From Emydura subglobosa (Eukaryota; Chordata; Testudines; Chelidae): DNA of 64,000 nt. The notes under the pieces are model-generated. The model saw only the letters and a program-made list of their open reading frames with translations. It ran no database searches and was not told the origin of the DNA. Of the stretch, positions 25,901-37,390 are shown in pieces (the first letter of the stretch is position 1; every line of letters starts with the position of its first letter). A program made the translations under genes and the position numbers. The stretch spans positions 35,199,563 through 35,263,562 of the forward strand of contig ML679962.1 in NCBI GenBank assembly GCA_007922225.1. Reading direction: 5' to 3'.

Positions 25901-27360
25901 GTGCCTGGTAATAGAACTATTATAATGTAGTTGTCTATCTGGAAATACTGTATTTCTTTTAGTTACACTAAAACCAAGAGACCTTAATTAAAATCTCTAT
26001 GCATTTAAAAAAAATTGAAAGGTCTATAGAGAAGACTAACTCTAATTGTCTTTACTTAGCATTATACTCTTCATTGAAGCAATTTGAATATGTATACAGA
26101 TGGATTGGCAGAGTAGCAACACAGTGGGCTTGACTTTGGATAGGCTGTACTTGTGAGAAGAGACCAATGTGTTAAGGACCCCTCTGTCATGCAAGATTAA
26201 ACCTAACCCGTTTAACTATTGCATCCCTGGGCTGAGGTTTGTCTCGTTGGGCAGGTCTAGATTATCCATTTTCTACCCTCCACCTTGATAACAATCAAAT
26301 AGTAAGGTGGCTTTACTAGTTTACTATCTCGTGTGATAAAACATGTATGCAGCACTTGGCAAATGCAGGGCCCAGAAGACACCAATACCACAGTCAGATC
26401 AAGGCAGGCGTGGGCATCCACTCACATGGCACTAATTGTAGGATGAAGGCCATAGGGCTTTGCAGCAGAGTAGAGGCCCCTTCTCATTTATATCAAGGGG
26501 CAACACAGTTCAAAGGCCTCTGCAAATGTTTGGCCAAACTGGCTTTCATCTGGCCAGATACTATATTGATGGGGGTGGGGCAGGCCTCATAGAGGTACCT
26601 GGTGACAAATGTATGGTACGATTTAGTGACAACTCAGAGAGGCTTGAGTAGCTTGGCTTAGTCTGATCCCAGTGTCCCCTTAGCTCAGAAATAACCATTC
26701 ATAAGATTTTTCTCTTGCACTCACCTTTCCTAGCTGTGAGTTTTCAAACACCATTGATCACTGCAGCCATACTGTTGACTGTAAGAAAGTGTTTCCTGAA
26801 TAGACACTTCAGACTAGCCACGAGCAAGGAGTGGGTTTTAAATAGCTTGCAAATAACAACCCCTCCTATAGCTACTTAACCCAGGTATGAATTAGTCATA
26901 AAGAAACCTAGTTAGTACACTTGAACTACAGACCCTCTTGACATGGTAACCATTTTATTCTGCTCAGACAATTTGCCTTTGAAGTACTTCTGACTAGACT
27001 GAAGATCTCACTGCTCCACTGGAACAGCTAACACCGCTAACACGTGGCCTGATTTCCAGCTTGCAATTATTCATCGTCCCTGGCCCACACACACTTCATT
27101 CTATGAAACAGAGCCCACTTCTCAGTTACAGAAGTGGGGGGGAGAGGGCAAAGGGAACTCCAAGCTATCTTTGTGTTCCTTCTAGGGCGGTTCAGCCAAG
27201 GGCCTGCTCCACTCCCAGTGCAAACTAAAGCAGTGAGCCTTAGGTGAAGCATCGGCATGTGTGGTCTTCTGAACCCCCAACACTGCTGAGCACATTCAGG
27301 TCACAACCATAAGACAGTGAGGGGTGGGAGAGAGGAAATGTGCCTTTGAAAAATCTCCCC
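22991..27360. other. Intergenic, no gene recognised
   Basis: Mostly unassigned sequence. 24000-24850 is purine-rich, with many 'gaggag/gggag' runs, and might be a decayed LTR element, but I cannot show ends or coding parts. No exon matches CD40LG or another expected neighbour. Confidence 0.5.
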
Positions 27361-27365
27361 CTACA

Positions 27366-27423
27366 AATAGGAGTCAGATGCCCAACTCTCATTGACTTTC
27401 AGTGGGAGTTGGGTACTTAGCTA
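27366..27423. mobile_element. Short palindromic repeat
   Basis: The left arm gcccaactctcattgacttt and the right arm cagtgggagttgggtact are inverted complements. It is of the same general type as other short palindromes in the window. No family name is assigned. Confidence 0.5.
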
Positions 27424-28865
27424 CCCTATGACAATTTCCCCCATAAACACAAGTATTTTGTGATTGTGTAGCAAATAAGCCTATCTAATGCTGTCCTTGC
27501 TAGGTCCTGAGAAGTTGTCTTGTCCCCTATTCTTAATACGCCAATGTGTAAACAAACCTGTTGCGCTGATCTGAGAGGCAGTGGGTTGAAAACATGGCTC
27601 AGCTTGGCAGTTTGACTCTGTTTACCTGTGGGATTGCTACTGACGCGGATGTAACCTTTTGATTAACCAAATTCCACGTTGGTGCTTAACCAAGCAATGC
27701 TCTATGAAGCACAAAGTGTTGCTTTATAAAATGCCAGATCTATGCATTTTCAATCCTCGTTAGAACCCCCACACCCATTATTCATCCCCTGCAAAATGCT
27801 AGTAATTAAACAGGGATACTAACAATTGTTAAAACTTAAACTAAAAATAACTTTGTTCTGCCTTTGATGAATAATCTGGCTCCCTGCATCGGTTCCGGGG
27901 GGGGGGGGGGGGAAAGACAACGATAATGGATAGAAGGATTGAGTTTCTGTCTCTCTCATTAGCTGCTCAAAGACTCCATAGGGGTCTGAGTGATGTGAGC
28001 ACGGTTCTGTTGGCATTGTGTCTGCTCAGCGGTAACATGCAGGATTCTTATTATACAAACTCCTGACAAAAGAAAGGGAGGCATCTGAACTATTCTGAAC
28101 AAAGGGGGAAATAGGCCTGGGGGGGAGGTGGGTTGGATAGGAAGAATATGCAAACAAAATGGACATTGTGCAGTACCAATGGGGTGAGCCTTAGTAAGTG
28201 AAATCTAAGATTATTGGGGAAGCAGAGCTTTAAAAGTGAACCTGACATCTGCTACGCAAAGGCCAGCATGCAAGGTGCCCCTCTACCAGTGTGGCATGGA
28301 CCAGCGAGAGAGACCCAGCACACTCCACCTTCCTGGGAGTTTGCTCTAAACTGCATGGCATAAACCAGTCCTGTGATCAGGAGTGGCAGCTTCTCACACC
28401 TGTGCCCTCTGCTTAGGGGATGCAACTGAGGATTGCCTGGAACTCTCCTTCGTTTAACTGACACCCCACAGCAGGGGCTGAACAGCTCTTACATGATGCT
28501 TTACATAACAAAGTTTGGATGCCAGCTGCGTTAACCAGCTTCAAATGGGCTTACAGAAGATGCCTGCAAGCAGAGACATCAAGCTGTAGGAGTGAACCCT
28601 GCTCATTTGGGAAGCGTTTAGAGGGGCTGTTTCAACCCTCTGGTGAAGGGTTTTGCTATTCAAATATGCTTCCAATCTCCCTTGTTCAATTGCCCAGGCT
28701 AGTGAGCTGAGTCCTCTTGAAGTTGCACTGTGCTCCAGGCCACAGCATCCATGCTGAGACTCTGGTTCAAATGAAGACAGTGGAAGAAAGTGCACTCTAC
28801 TAGTGGTAAACCTTCAGAGGATCTCCCAGCAAACGAGAGAGAGATCCCCAGTCTACTGGTGAGGA
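27424..28865. other. Intergenic, nothing recognised apart from a G tract
   Basis: No gene, transposon or RNA is identified. A run of 16 G lies at 27897-27912. Confidence 0.5.
27897..27912 (+). repeat. Poly(G) tract, 16 G
   Basis: This is a homopolymer of G. It is prone to length error in sequencing and could form a quadruplex. Confidence 0.9.
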
Positions 28866-29020
28866 AATGAAGCCGCAGTTGAGTAGTTTCTTTGAGACCC
28901 TTTCAAAAAAAAACTTCAGCATGAGGCAGATTCCTGCCATGGAAGAACTTCCACTCAGATAGTTAAAATTTGGCAAAATTATAAGCGACTGAAAAGAGGT
29001 CTTATAAAGGAAAGTCTCAG
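28866..29020 (+). repeat. Unnamed interspersed repeat, copy 1 (3' part)
   Basis: It shares the ordered blocks ccatggaagaacttccactc, tggcaaaattataagc, gactgaaaagagg and cttataa with 62870-62985 and, less well, with 49870-49960. Only the right end of the family is present. Confidence 0.5.
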
Positions 29021-30214
29021 ACAACCTAATGTATACGCAGCACTATCTGCGCTGCCTATAATATAGACACGCAGCTAGAATATAGGATTGGCTTATTCCA
29101 GGCTGAGTGAAAAGAGAAAGGTGAGTTCTGCGGGAACTTTCTTTTTTGAAAGAACAAAAGTGTTAAGGGCACCCACTGAAATTGCTTATAGCAGATTTCA
29201 AAGAGCAAGCTAATCACAAAGATGGATCTATCCACATTCCATGGAAAAATGGAGACTGAGGAGGAGCTTCTTGCCTGGGGTCATATGGCAATTCAGTCAG
29301 GAAGAAAACGTGGTCTCCATCTCCCACAACACTATTCTACAAACTAGACTCTGCTGCCATGTCTAGAGATGGGACTAGCTCTGAGTAAGAGGCAATGTCC
29401 TAGGAATGGATCAGAGAGGGAACTGAGTTTCAGAAGTCTCCTATTCCATTGTCAATTGTAACTGAGCCATCCGCTCCTCCAGTTGAGGGTTTTTATTTAA
29501 AGACTACTTACTTGAAGGTGATCTGCAGCCTTGAGTGGCAGCTCTGATAGGAGGATCACAGTCAGGTGTCAGGAGGATAAGGAATGGCCCCTGAGCTGGA
29601 AAGAGGTTGGGTCAATAAAGTGTGACAGACAAAGGAAGTTATTTCCCCTTCTCCCCTCCCCACCAGAGATTTTGTGGGAATAAACTCAGCAACTGCTGTA
29701 AGATCTCAGGGCACAACCCTCTACACTGAATACAATGTATAATTTGACAATAAAAATAATGCTTAGATCTCAACACACTTAACAAAGCATGTAGATGTAA
29801 AATAAAATCTCCACATTTTGGTAATGAGCACTGAACATTGTATAACTAATCTACGCCTAAGGCATTCACTCCAAGCACTAAAAGAAGGCTTGTAATAATT
29901 GATCCATGCAGTATTCTTTTCAACGGTGCTTGATTACCAGAGATGCACTTTAGACATTTAGTACATCCAGCGTCCCTCCAATTCCATTTATTTTTCTGTT
30001 TGGCAGAGTGGTTTCCTGATGCTATTTTGAGCTTAGTGTAAGTAGTTTATAGTATACAACATGCATTAAGATTTCCAGTTTGTGGCACAGTCCATAGTAT
30101 GTTGCATTCTCTTGTTATGCGGAGACTAGATCTTTGAAGTATGGTTGGCTCTAGTGGTACGTTACAGACACAACTGAGGGAGCATTTTGTCTAGGACCTC
30201 AATCCTGTAAGTTG
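29021..30214. other. Intergenic, nothing recognised
   Basis: I see no gene, RNA or clear mobile element here. Confidence 0.5.
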
Positions 30215-30452
30215 CTCTACACCAGCAGTTCTCAAACTGCACTGCCTCATGACCCCCTTTGGACAACAAAAATTACTACAGGACCCTGGGAGGGGGGATC
30301 GAAGCCTGAATCTGAGCCCTGCCACCCTGGGCAGGGGGTCAAAGTCTAAGCCTAAGGGCTTCAGCCCCAGGCCCCAGCAAGTCTAATGCCAGCCCTGGAA
30401 ACCCCAGGAAAATTGGGTCCCAACCCTCCGTTTGAGAACCGCTGCTCTCCAC
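30215..30452. mobile_element. hAT-type miniature element with 8-bp target duplication
   Basis: The element (30223-30444) begins cagcagttctcaaac and ends gtttgagaaccgctg, an inverted repeat of the CAGnGGTTCTCAA type seen in hAT-Charlie elements. It is flanked by ctctacac (30215-30222) and ctctccac (30445-30452), an 8-bp target-site duplication with one mismatch, as expected for hAT. The interior is non-coding. Confidence 0.85.
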
Positions 30453-30762
30453 AGACCGACCCCTGGGCCAATGCAGGGCATGTCTACCCTGCATCTCGAA
30501 GCGATCCTCCCAGACCCAACGCACAGAGTCGTGCTACCTGGGTGCTCACTACCGCTCTAAAATAATTAGCTGTTGCAGGTTGGGCTCTTGCCCCTGCCCA
30601 CCCCCACGCTCAGTCTTCTCCCTGGTGCCACCCACTTGTGGCACCAAAATGAGATGTCTCCGTAAATGGTGCAGATGGGGGGGGATACGTGATTCTCCCT
30701 CTCCTTTCTTACCTCCGGCACAACTGCTATGCTGGCACAGCTGGAGGGTAGATGCTGTAAGG

Positions 30763-30912
30763 CAATGGTTCTCAACCAGCGACGCAGGCCGCTTGCAGCC
30801 CACTCAGCACACAGCTGCAGCCCATGTGACGTCCTCAGGGCCGGCAGGTAGCATATGTATTGTGGGGCTGCAGCCCACATACCACACCCAGCTGCATATG
30901 CTGCCCACAATG
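30763..30912. mobile_element. hAT-type miniature element, one end clear
   Basis: It starts caatggttctcaacc, a hAT-like terminus, and carries gcagcccatgtgacgtcctc and tgcatatgctgccc, phrases of a second hAT-derived non-coding family. The right terminus is degraded, so the limit is approximate. Confidence 0.6.
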
Positions 30913-31240
30913 GTAAATAAAGGATATTCAGATTACTGGTGGAGGATAAAAATGGCAGACTTATGAAAATGGGGCTGTTCCTTCTTAAAACACTTAATTT
31001 TGTTAACTAGTTAACTGACTAGTTTGACATATTTCCTTTTTTAGCTAACAGTTGTCTGCTCCTGGTAGGTTGCACATTCAACCCTGCCAACTAATGGGAC
31101 TAATGTTCAGCGTTTAAATCCGATAGCCAGCACTAAAACGGGAAAGGTTAAAAAGGCACATTCTCACTAACAGGTTATTGAAAGCAAATCTAAAAGAAGT
31201 AAAGCTATGGAAAATCCCCAGCTTCCTTTTAGCTAACTTG

Positions 31241-31246
<6 letters not shown>

Positions 31247-31275
<29 letters not shown>
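31247..31275 (+). repeat. Poly(A) tract, 29 A
   Basis: This is a run of 29 A bordered by cttgcttttt on the left and gcaag on the right, so the tract sits within an inverted repeat. Confidence 0.9.
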
Positions 31276-31280
<5 letters not shown>

Positions 31281-31378
31281 CATCAGTTGGGGGGAGGGAA
31301 AATGAATCTTAGAAATAGTAATACTCAGCACTAACATACCACTTATTTTCAAAGCACTGTGCAGTCATTTACGACATT

Positions 31379-31612
31379 CATTATGGTGGTGGGGTAGCCA
31401 TGTTGATCCCAGGATATTAGAGACCAGATGAGTGAAGTAACATCTTTTATTGGACTAACTCTGTTGGTGCTCGGAAGCGTCTTTCATCACAAAGCTGGTC
31501 TGGGGTGAAGATGACATGAAGAAGAGCTCTGTGTGGCTCAAAAGCTTGTCTTTTATTGGACCAACTTCTGTTGGTGAAAGAGACATTTCCCTCCCCCACC
31601 TTGTGTGTCATT
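31379..31612. mobile_element. Penelope-like terminal repeat, palindromic copy
   Basis: The left part reads agccatgttgatcccaggat then catcttttattggactaact. The right part reads gaagaagagctctgtgtggc then aaaagcttgtc, then a second ttttattggaccaacttctg. This is the element type found next to the coding remnant at 34954-35640. Confidence 0.6.
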
Positions 31613-31697
31613 TACTACAGATAACTTTGACAGTTTTATACTCCTGAAAAGTGACTAACCAGGAGTCTCTTGTCTCTTTGTGATGCTAAAGCAGATT

Positions 31698-31972
31698 TAG
31701 GCTCTGTAGCATAGACACAGCCCATGTTGATATAGGTATGTCACCATAATCCTCTAGCATAGATGCAGTTTACAGTGACAGAAGGAACTTTTGTACCAGT
31801 GGAGAAACACCACTTCCTAAATGATATTGGTTATGCCAACAGAAGCACTCTGTCAGCATGGCTGCGTTGACGCTGGGGTTGTTGGCATAACCATGTCAGT
31901 CAGGAGTGCTAAAACCACATTGCTGATTGCCATAGCTATGGCAATGTAAACTTGATGTGTAGACTAAGCCTT
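31698..31972. mobile_element. Miniature element with inverted ends
   Basis: It begins taggctctgtagcatagaca and ends atgtgtagactaagcctt, imperfect inverted termini around a non-coding body with internal mirrored phrases (gttatgccaaca versus gttggcataac). It is probably a non-autonomous DNA transposon. Confidence 0.55.
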
Positions 31973-32453
31973 GAGCAGCTTGTATAAATGATGAATTTCT
32001 AAACCATCAGCCTCACAAGCTCAGCCTAGGGTCCTAGAGCTAAGGTGATTTGTTAGTTGATTTGCTCATACCTAATCACTAGCCATGCCTATAAATAGGG
32101 CGCGTCCTGCGGCGTACATCTCAAGATAAAGTTTGTGTAGTTGGAGCCATTAGTAATGGACAGGCAGGAGTAGAAACCAGCACCCTTGCCCATAGCTGTG
32201 CCAACTCTTCAGTCTCAACAGGAGAGAGAGAATCAGCAACGCTTATCTGTTACTAGGAGCTAACTTGTCCCTGGACCTGCACGGGGCAGGGAACACACGG
32301 CACTACTCCAAGCTGTATCCCAGGCACGGTGTGTTAGAGCAGCACAGTGACACGCGTGGCTGGGAAACCGCTTTGCCAGCATTAGTTATCTGGTACGTGT
32401 ATGTAACTTGACATAGTTGGAACCACCTGCTGGACATTCAGGCTAAGGGCTTG

Positions 32454-32667
32454 TCTTCGCAGGAAAGCTATTGAGAAATAAGGTAGGGGTGGGAGTTTTT
32501 TAAGGAGTGGCAGCTATCCTGCGCTAACTCCCCATGTGGACATTGCTCTTCCAAAGTGGATTAAGCTAAACTGGACGAAGGCCATTTTAGTGCAGAATGA
32601 GCATCCACATGGGGAGTTAGTGCAGGGTAGCTAATCTGGGCTATTTCCCCACATAGGGAAGCCCTTA
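32454..32667. mobile_element. Palindromic miniature element with TA target sites
   Basis: The termini are agggcttgtct and its imperfect complement aagccct, flanked on both sides by TA. Internally, taactccccatgtggac and tccacatggggagtta form long inverted arms. TA duplication and length suggest a Tc1/mariner-type MITE. Confidence 0.65.
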
Positions 32668-32750
32668 GTGTTTTCAAAGCAACAAATGACTTTGGGTGTC
32701 CCCCTTGGGACACTCTTTATCAAGGAGCCTGGTTCTAGACTTTCTTCAGT

Positions 32751-32900
32751 CCAGTGGTTAAGACACTAGTCTTTGACTTGGAATATGGGGATTCCAGTCC
32801 CCGTCTGCAAAAGGGGGATGATAGTGCTCGTCTACTTCACAGGGGGGTTATGCTAAAGATTCAGAGGCACTGGGACGCTATGGTAGGGTGGGAAATATAA
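32751..32900 (+). repeat. MIR-like SINE with tRNA-like head
   Basis: It begins cagtggttaagacactagtc then cttggaatatggggattcca, the tRNA-like head, followed by gcaaaagggggatgatagtg and cttcacagggggg. Order and spacing fit MIR. Confidence 0.65.
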
Positions 32901-33646
32901 GTACTTAAGATGGACGGACAGACCTAGAATTTGTGGTAAAGAACATTATATCTGAACTCAAGCACCAGGTGCAATAGGGGTATATATTCCTCTTTAAATT
33001 GCATTACTTTTGTTGGCTTCAGCATGTTAGCAGCAAGTCAACAAAGCAGATGGATATTGGTTTTAGCAAAACTGTGATCAAAAGTGCTGTCTGTCTCTTT
33101 GCTAGGTTTCTGTGCCATCTAGTGGTGGCTGTAGACATTGAACTGAAAGCTGTTTGCTCCTGCTGCTTCTGATCTGTTTGCTTCTGTCTTACACTGCTGT
33201 TACTCCATTGCTTTCAGTGGAACCAACTAATCCTGATTTATGCCGATGGAAGAGCAGAATTAGGCCCCCCAGTGTCTTACTGTATGAGTGAATTAGCTGT
33301 TTAGGAGGCTCTGGTTCTGTGAGAGCTTGATTGCTTTGTCAAGTGCATGGGACAGTATCAGAGGCTTTCAGCCAAAATTAAAACAAATACAAATGCTAGT
33401 CTACCTCTTAAGTTTCAATTGTAGCTTTCATATATTTCAGCACTGGGCTAAAAGTGCACTAAACCTTTTAAAAGGCTTTTAACTTTTAAACAACTTTTAA
33501 AAGTGGTAATAAGAGGCAATAAATTAGCCAATGCAGTCCACTGGCAAAGCTGGTTGGTGTTGCTGGAATAGCACAATTTACCCAATAGCATTATCTCCCT
33601 CCCTTCTCCCCCCTTAAACTTTCAGCTTGTTTTGCTAGTAATGAGA

Positions 33647-33665
33647 CTCTCTCTCTCTCTCTCTC
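33647..33665 (+). repeat. (CT)n microsatellite
   Basis: About nine ct units. Confidence 0.9.
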
Positions 33666-33995
33666 AGGACAGAGTGAGACTATTTTTAGTATGCTAACAA
33701 GTGATTAGAAGATGGGGTGGAGTACTTACCCAGCTTATCACATCATAGCAGCAGGGGTTGGAACATAGTCCTTTCACAGTGAAGGAGTCAGAAGTCTTCC
33801 TGTCTACAAACATAACCAAGCAAAAGAAAATGTCATGTGTTTTGCTAATCTTTTAACTTCATCAATTTGGCAAGACTGCATTGTAGCTTCATTTACAATA
33901 ATCTCCAGGATTACATAACATACCTTGATTACAAGTGAAGAGTTAACTCCATGCCTGCTAACAGGGCTGGCAGAGCAGATAGCATTGCCACAGAG

Positions 33996-34391
33996 CAGTG
34001 GTTTTCAACCTTTTTATCCCCATTTATGGATCCCTAAAATATTTCAGATGGAGATACAGACCTCTTTGGAAATTCAACCTGTGGTCCATGGACCCTACGC
34101 TAGAAGTCTTAGACTGAAAACTGGATGAACAGAATTCAACTATAAATGTTGCATATACTCAGCATGGCATTTGATACAGCATGAGAAAAGGTGCTAAACT
34201 ATGGGCTTCTATGGTAATGACAACACTTCTGGGTTTTAACCTGTCGGGGGGGGATAGTCAATACTTTTGATCACAAAAATGGAATGCCTTTTCTGGGATC
34301 TGAAACTTTATTTTCATAGTCACCTTCCACGGACCCTGTAGACATAGTCTATGGACCATCAGGGGTCTGCAGAGCACAGTTGAAAACCACT
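33996..34391. mobile_element. hAT-type miniature element
   Basis: It starts cagtggttttcaacc and ends gttgaaaaccac, an inverted repeat of the hAT-Charlie type. The interior repeats 'gtggtccatggaccct' and 'tctatggaccatcagg' in opposite orientation. No 8-bp duplication could be confirmed because the right terminus is eroded. Confidence 0.75.
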
Positions 34392-34644
34392 ATCGTAGTA
34401 TTCAAGAACTTGTGTGTGGAATATTTTGTCATGAGCCTTTGCAAGAATAACTTATCTATATGGAGAGCCTTCATCTGATCTTCACTGATCCTTATCATGT
34501 AGAGTTTGTAAATTGATAAACACCACAGTTTGCTGAGTTTCTGTATTTTAGATCACTACAAATTCTTTTCTTTCCTCAAAAGACTGAGGGCAGGGATTTC
34601 CTGTCTGCTGCTGTGTACAGAAGCCTGAAAGCCTAACCATGTGG

Positions 34645-34871
34645 ATTGCAGTGTAGTTGTAGCTGTGTTGGTCCCAGGATATTAGCAAGACAAGGTGGGG
34701 GAGGTAATATCTTTTATTGGACCGACTTCTGTTGGTGAGTGAGACAAGCTTTTCAGCTACACAGAGCTTTTCTTCAGCTCTGGGAAAGGTACATCACAGC
34801 TAAATGCAAGGTAGAACAGATACTTAACCATAAGGAGATAAATAACACCTGTTGCAAGAGACCATTCATTT
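34645..34871. mobile_element. Penelope-like element, terminal part
   Basis: It reads gtagctgtgttggtcccagg, then aatatcttttattggaccga, then gacaagcttttcagctacac and gaaaggtacatcacagctaa. It continues after the CR1 insertion at 34872-34953 into 34954-35640, so both parts form one interrupted element. Confidence 0.65.
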
Positions 34872-34953
34872 AGTTGGGGTTGATCCTGCTTTAAGCAGGG
34901 GTTGGACTAGATGACCTCCTTAGGTCCCTTCCAACCCTAATTTTCTATGATTC
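34872..34953 (+). mobile_element. CR1 LINE 3' tail inserted in a Penelope-like element
   Basis: It reads tgctttaagcaggggttgga then ctagatgacctccttaggtc then ccttccaaccctaa and ends at the ctatgattc octamer. This is the classic CR1 3' terminus, 5'-truncated to about 80 bases. Confidence 0.9.
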
Positions 34954-35640
34954 AAAGTGAAGTGGGCAGCGCACACTTCTGCGATCATAAGACAAAGGAG
35001 GGCTATAGATTGTTGTAATGAGCCATTGGTCCACTGTCATTAAGTCATGATTTTTAATATCTAGTAAGGTTATGAATTAAGATCCTAAGTTCATCTTTTG
35101 AAGGTACTGTAAAGATTTCTTTGAGGACAAGGACAGAGAGGTCAGGTCTGGAGTGACTTTATTTTTGAAAAGCGTTTGCCCATGAGTGATCTGGTATTTC
35201 TGTCTTTTATCACTTTTCTGTTTGAGTTCGTGTGAGAGCATGGTGATTGACCCGTTCACCTACCTAGTTTTTGGGGCATTGCTGCACATGTGATAGCCAT
35301 GGATTTTAAAAGGTGAGTTGCAGGGTTGGGAGGTATTTTGATCATCACAGTAGTAGAGAGATGTTTGCAGGTTTTGCATCTGTTATGACGAGGTCTAGTT
35401 CCCCTTTGAATAGGAGGGTCCTGGTTTGAGGGAAGTTTGCTTCTGATGGTGAGCTTGGAGAGGTTGGGAGGAGAGGGGGTTTGAAGGCTAGAAGAGGAAG
35501 TTCAGGAAAGATTTATTTCAGGATGTGATCTCCATTGAGTGTGGGTTATAATTATTTAATGATACCCCATAGGTGCCAGTGTGGGGTGATAGGTAACAAT
35601 GTCTCCCTAACAATATGGAGTGTTTTCAGTAATGCTTTGA
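34954..35640 (-). pseudogene. Penelope-like element coding remnant (GIY-YIG endonuclease region)
   Basis: On the minus strand a frame at 35077-35259 includes KQKSDKRQKYQITHGQTLF and then DLTSLSLSSKKSLQYLQ. This matches the C-terminal part of Penelope-like polyproteins, after the GIY-YIG motif, where the family has an 'ITHG.TLF' phrase and a conserved 'LS.L.L' strand. The frame is broken on either side, and upstream sequence to about 35640 continues the element in degraded form. Penelope-like elements are retroelements with a reverse transcriptase and a GIY-YIG nuclease. No reverse transcriptase part is readable here. The assignment rests on memory of the family and on the adjoining terminal repeat. 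Confidence 0.6.
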
Positions 35641-36315
35641 CTGGCTCAGTGGTTTTTATGCATATTCTAACTTGGAAAATTCACTTCCTTTGTAAATGAG
35701 AAGTTGCTATTGAGATTGTGCTGATCAAGAAGTCACCTGTGAGTTTAATGCCTGAGAGCATTTTCGTTTGACTCCACTTCCCCTGTCCCCCAAACAGCTT
35801 CTGAAGAGGAAACAGAGAAGCTGTGCTCTGATTTAAGAAAATCAGAAGTCATTGGTAGACATCCACTATTAGAAGTGGACCGGGGTAGGTAGTTAGCGTT
35901 TCTTGGTCAAGGTATTATCAAGGTCCAGACTCGAGAGAAAATAAATAAACAAGACTTTGGGGTCCATTCAAAATCATCTGGTGGGTCAGATTTGGCCCAT
36001 AGTCTGCCTATCGACTACCCCTGGAGTGGACCATGTCTCAGTTCTCTTATCACTATAGTGATTATTGTTGCTATTTTTTGGAGCTGAAACTGAAAAGAAA
36101 TGTGGGAAGCACCAGATGGTAACTGCAGAATGCAGTATATAGTATTTTGCCAAGTCTTCGTTAGCAAGAGGACATGTAGTGCATGGAATGAAGACATCCT
36201 CTCCACAGGGAACAATACGTCAGCATAATCAGAAATATAATTGTGGATGGAAAGTCAAAAGGAGCTGTAAAAAATACTCTACCCTCAACCACTATTGATC
36301 ACACACTGTTGAGAT
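35641..36315. other. Intergenic, nothing recognised
   Basis: Probably the decayed continuation of the Penelope-like element on the left and unassigned DNA on the right. Confidence 0.4.
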
Positions 36316-36612
36316 GCAATTGTGTGGTAGCCATGTCTGTCTCAGGATACTAAGGCAAGGTGGGTAAGGTAATATCTTTTATTGGGCCAATTTCTGTTGG
36401 TTTGTCCTATGGCTGCAGGGGTGTTAACGGGCCACTTCACCTCGAATGGTCCCCAGAGACTGTGCTAATTACTTATGTCTGAGTGTTTTAACCTTGTACT
36501 GTAGGTGACTGAGTACCTTTCCCAGATCTGAGGAAGAGCTCTTTGTAGCTCAAAAGCTGCTTTCACCAACAGAAGATGGTCCAACAAAAGAGATTTTCCT
36601 CACCCACCTGGG
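36316..36612. mobile_element. Penelope-like terminal repeats in inverted arrangement
   Basis: The left part reads tggtagccatgtctgtctca then aatatcttttattgggccaa. From about 36400 the opposite orientation appears: acgggccacttcacctcgaa, gtacctttcccagatctgag, gaagagctctttgtagctca and agatggtccaacaaaagaga. Two ends therefore face each other with the interior lost. Confidence 0.6.
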
Positions 36613-37289
36613 GTCTCTCTCCTTGTTGAGAAGAGGAAGGGTAAAACTAGGCATGCGACCTCCAGCTAACGTTGGGGCAAATCCTGAGAAGTACTGATCA
36701 CTCCCCATTGGCCAAGGGAAGAAATCCCTCCTCTTAGAGGAACCAATTCCTTATCCATATTGACACATCCAAGTGCTCAGGGTTCACTTACATAAAAGCA
36801 AAGATGATGATTAAATCCCAGTGTTCTGGGAATTTACTTTCTGCTTAAACTCCCCCTGCATTTTCACGTAGCTATGATACTCGTTGCATCCCTTTCTAAA
36901 CGCATATAATATAGCTGTGCACTAAAGTATGTGTTTAAAATACCATCTTACTGAATGGAATTTCAATGGGTAAATGATATATGAACCATGAGAGCCTCAT
37001 GTCATCCCAGTAAAAGATGTATACTTTTACAAATGTTTTGCCACTGTCAAGCTTTTTATTCATCACCAAAACAACGACCCTCTTACATTCCTACAACTAT
37101 TTCCAATCTTGACATTCACAGTACCAAAACTATTTCAAAATGTTACATTTTAAAAGCATTTAAATATATTATCACCTTTATATCGTCAATTTTTAAAAGG
37201 AAAATCATTTTAACTATTGCTTTCAATAAAGGATAAGGAAATTACACTTGCTATTTCAAAGTTGTAACTTCATCTGCATTACAACCACA

Positions 37290-37390
37290 AACTATTAGGC
37301 TTGATGCAGGAATTACTGGATAGAATTCTTGGCCTCTATTAGACAGGAAGTCAGAGTAGGTGATCATCACAGCCTTAAAATCTATGAATG
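37290..37390 (+). mobile_element. CR1 LINE 3' tail
   Basis: It reads aggcttgatgcaggaattac, then gacaggaagtcagagtaggt, then gatcatcac and ccttaaaatctatgaatg. It is truncated and diverged. Confidence 0.7.
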
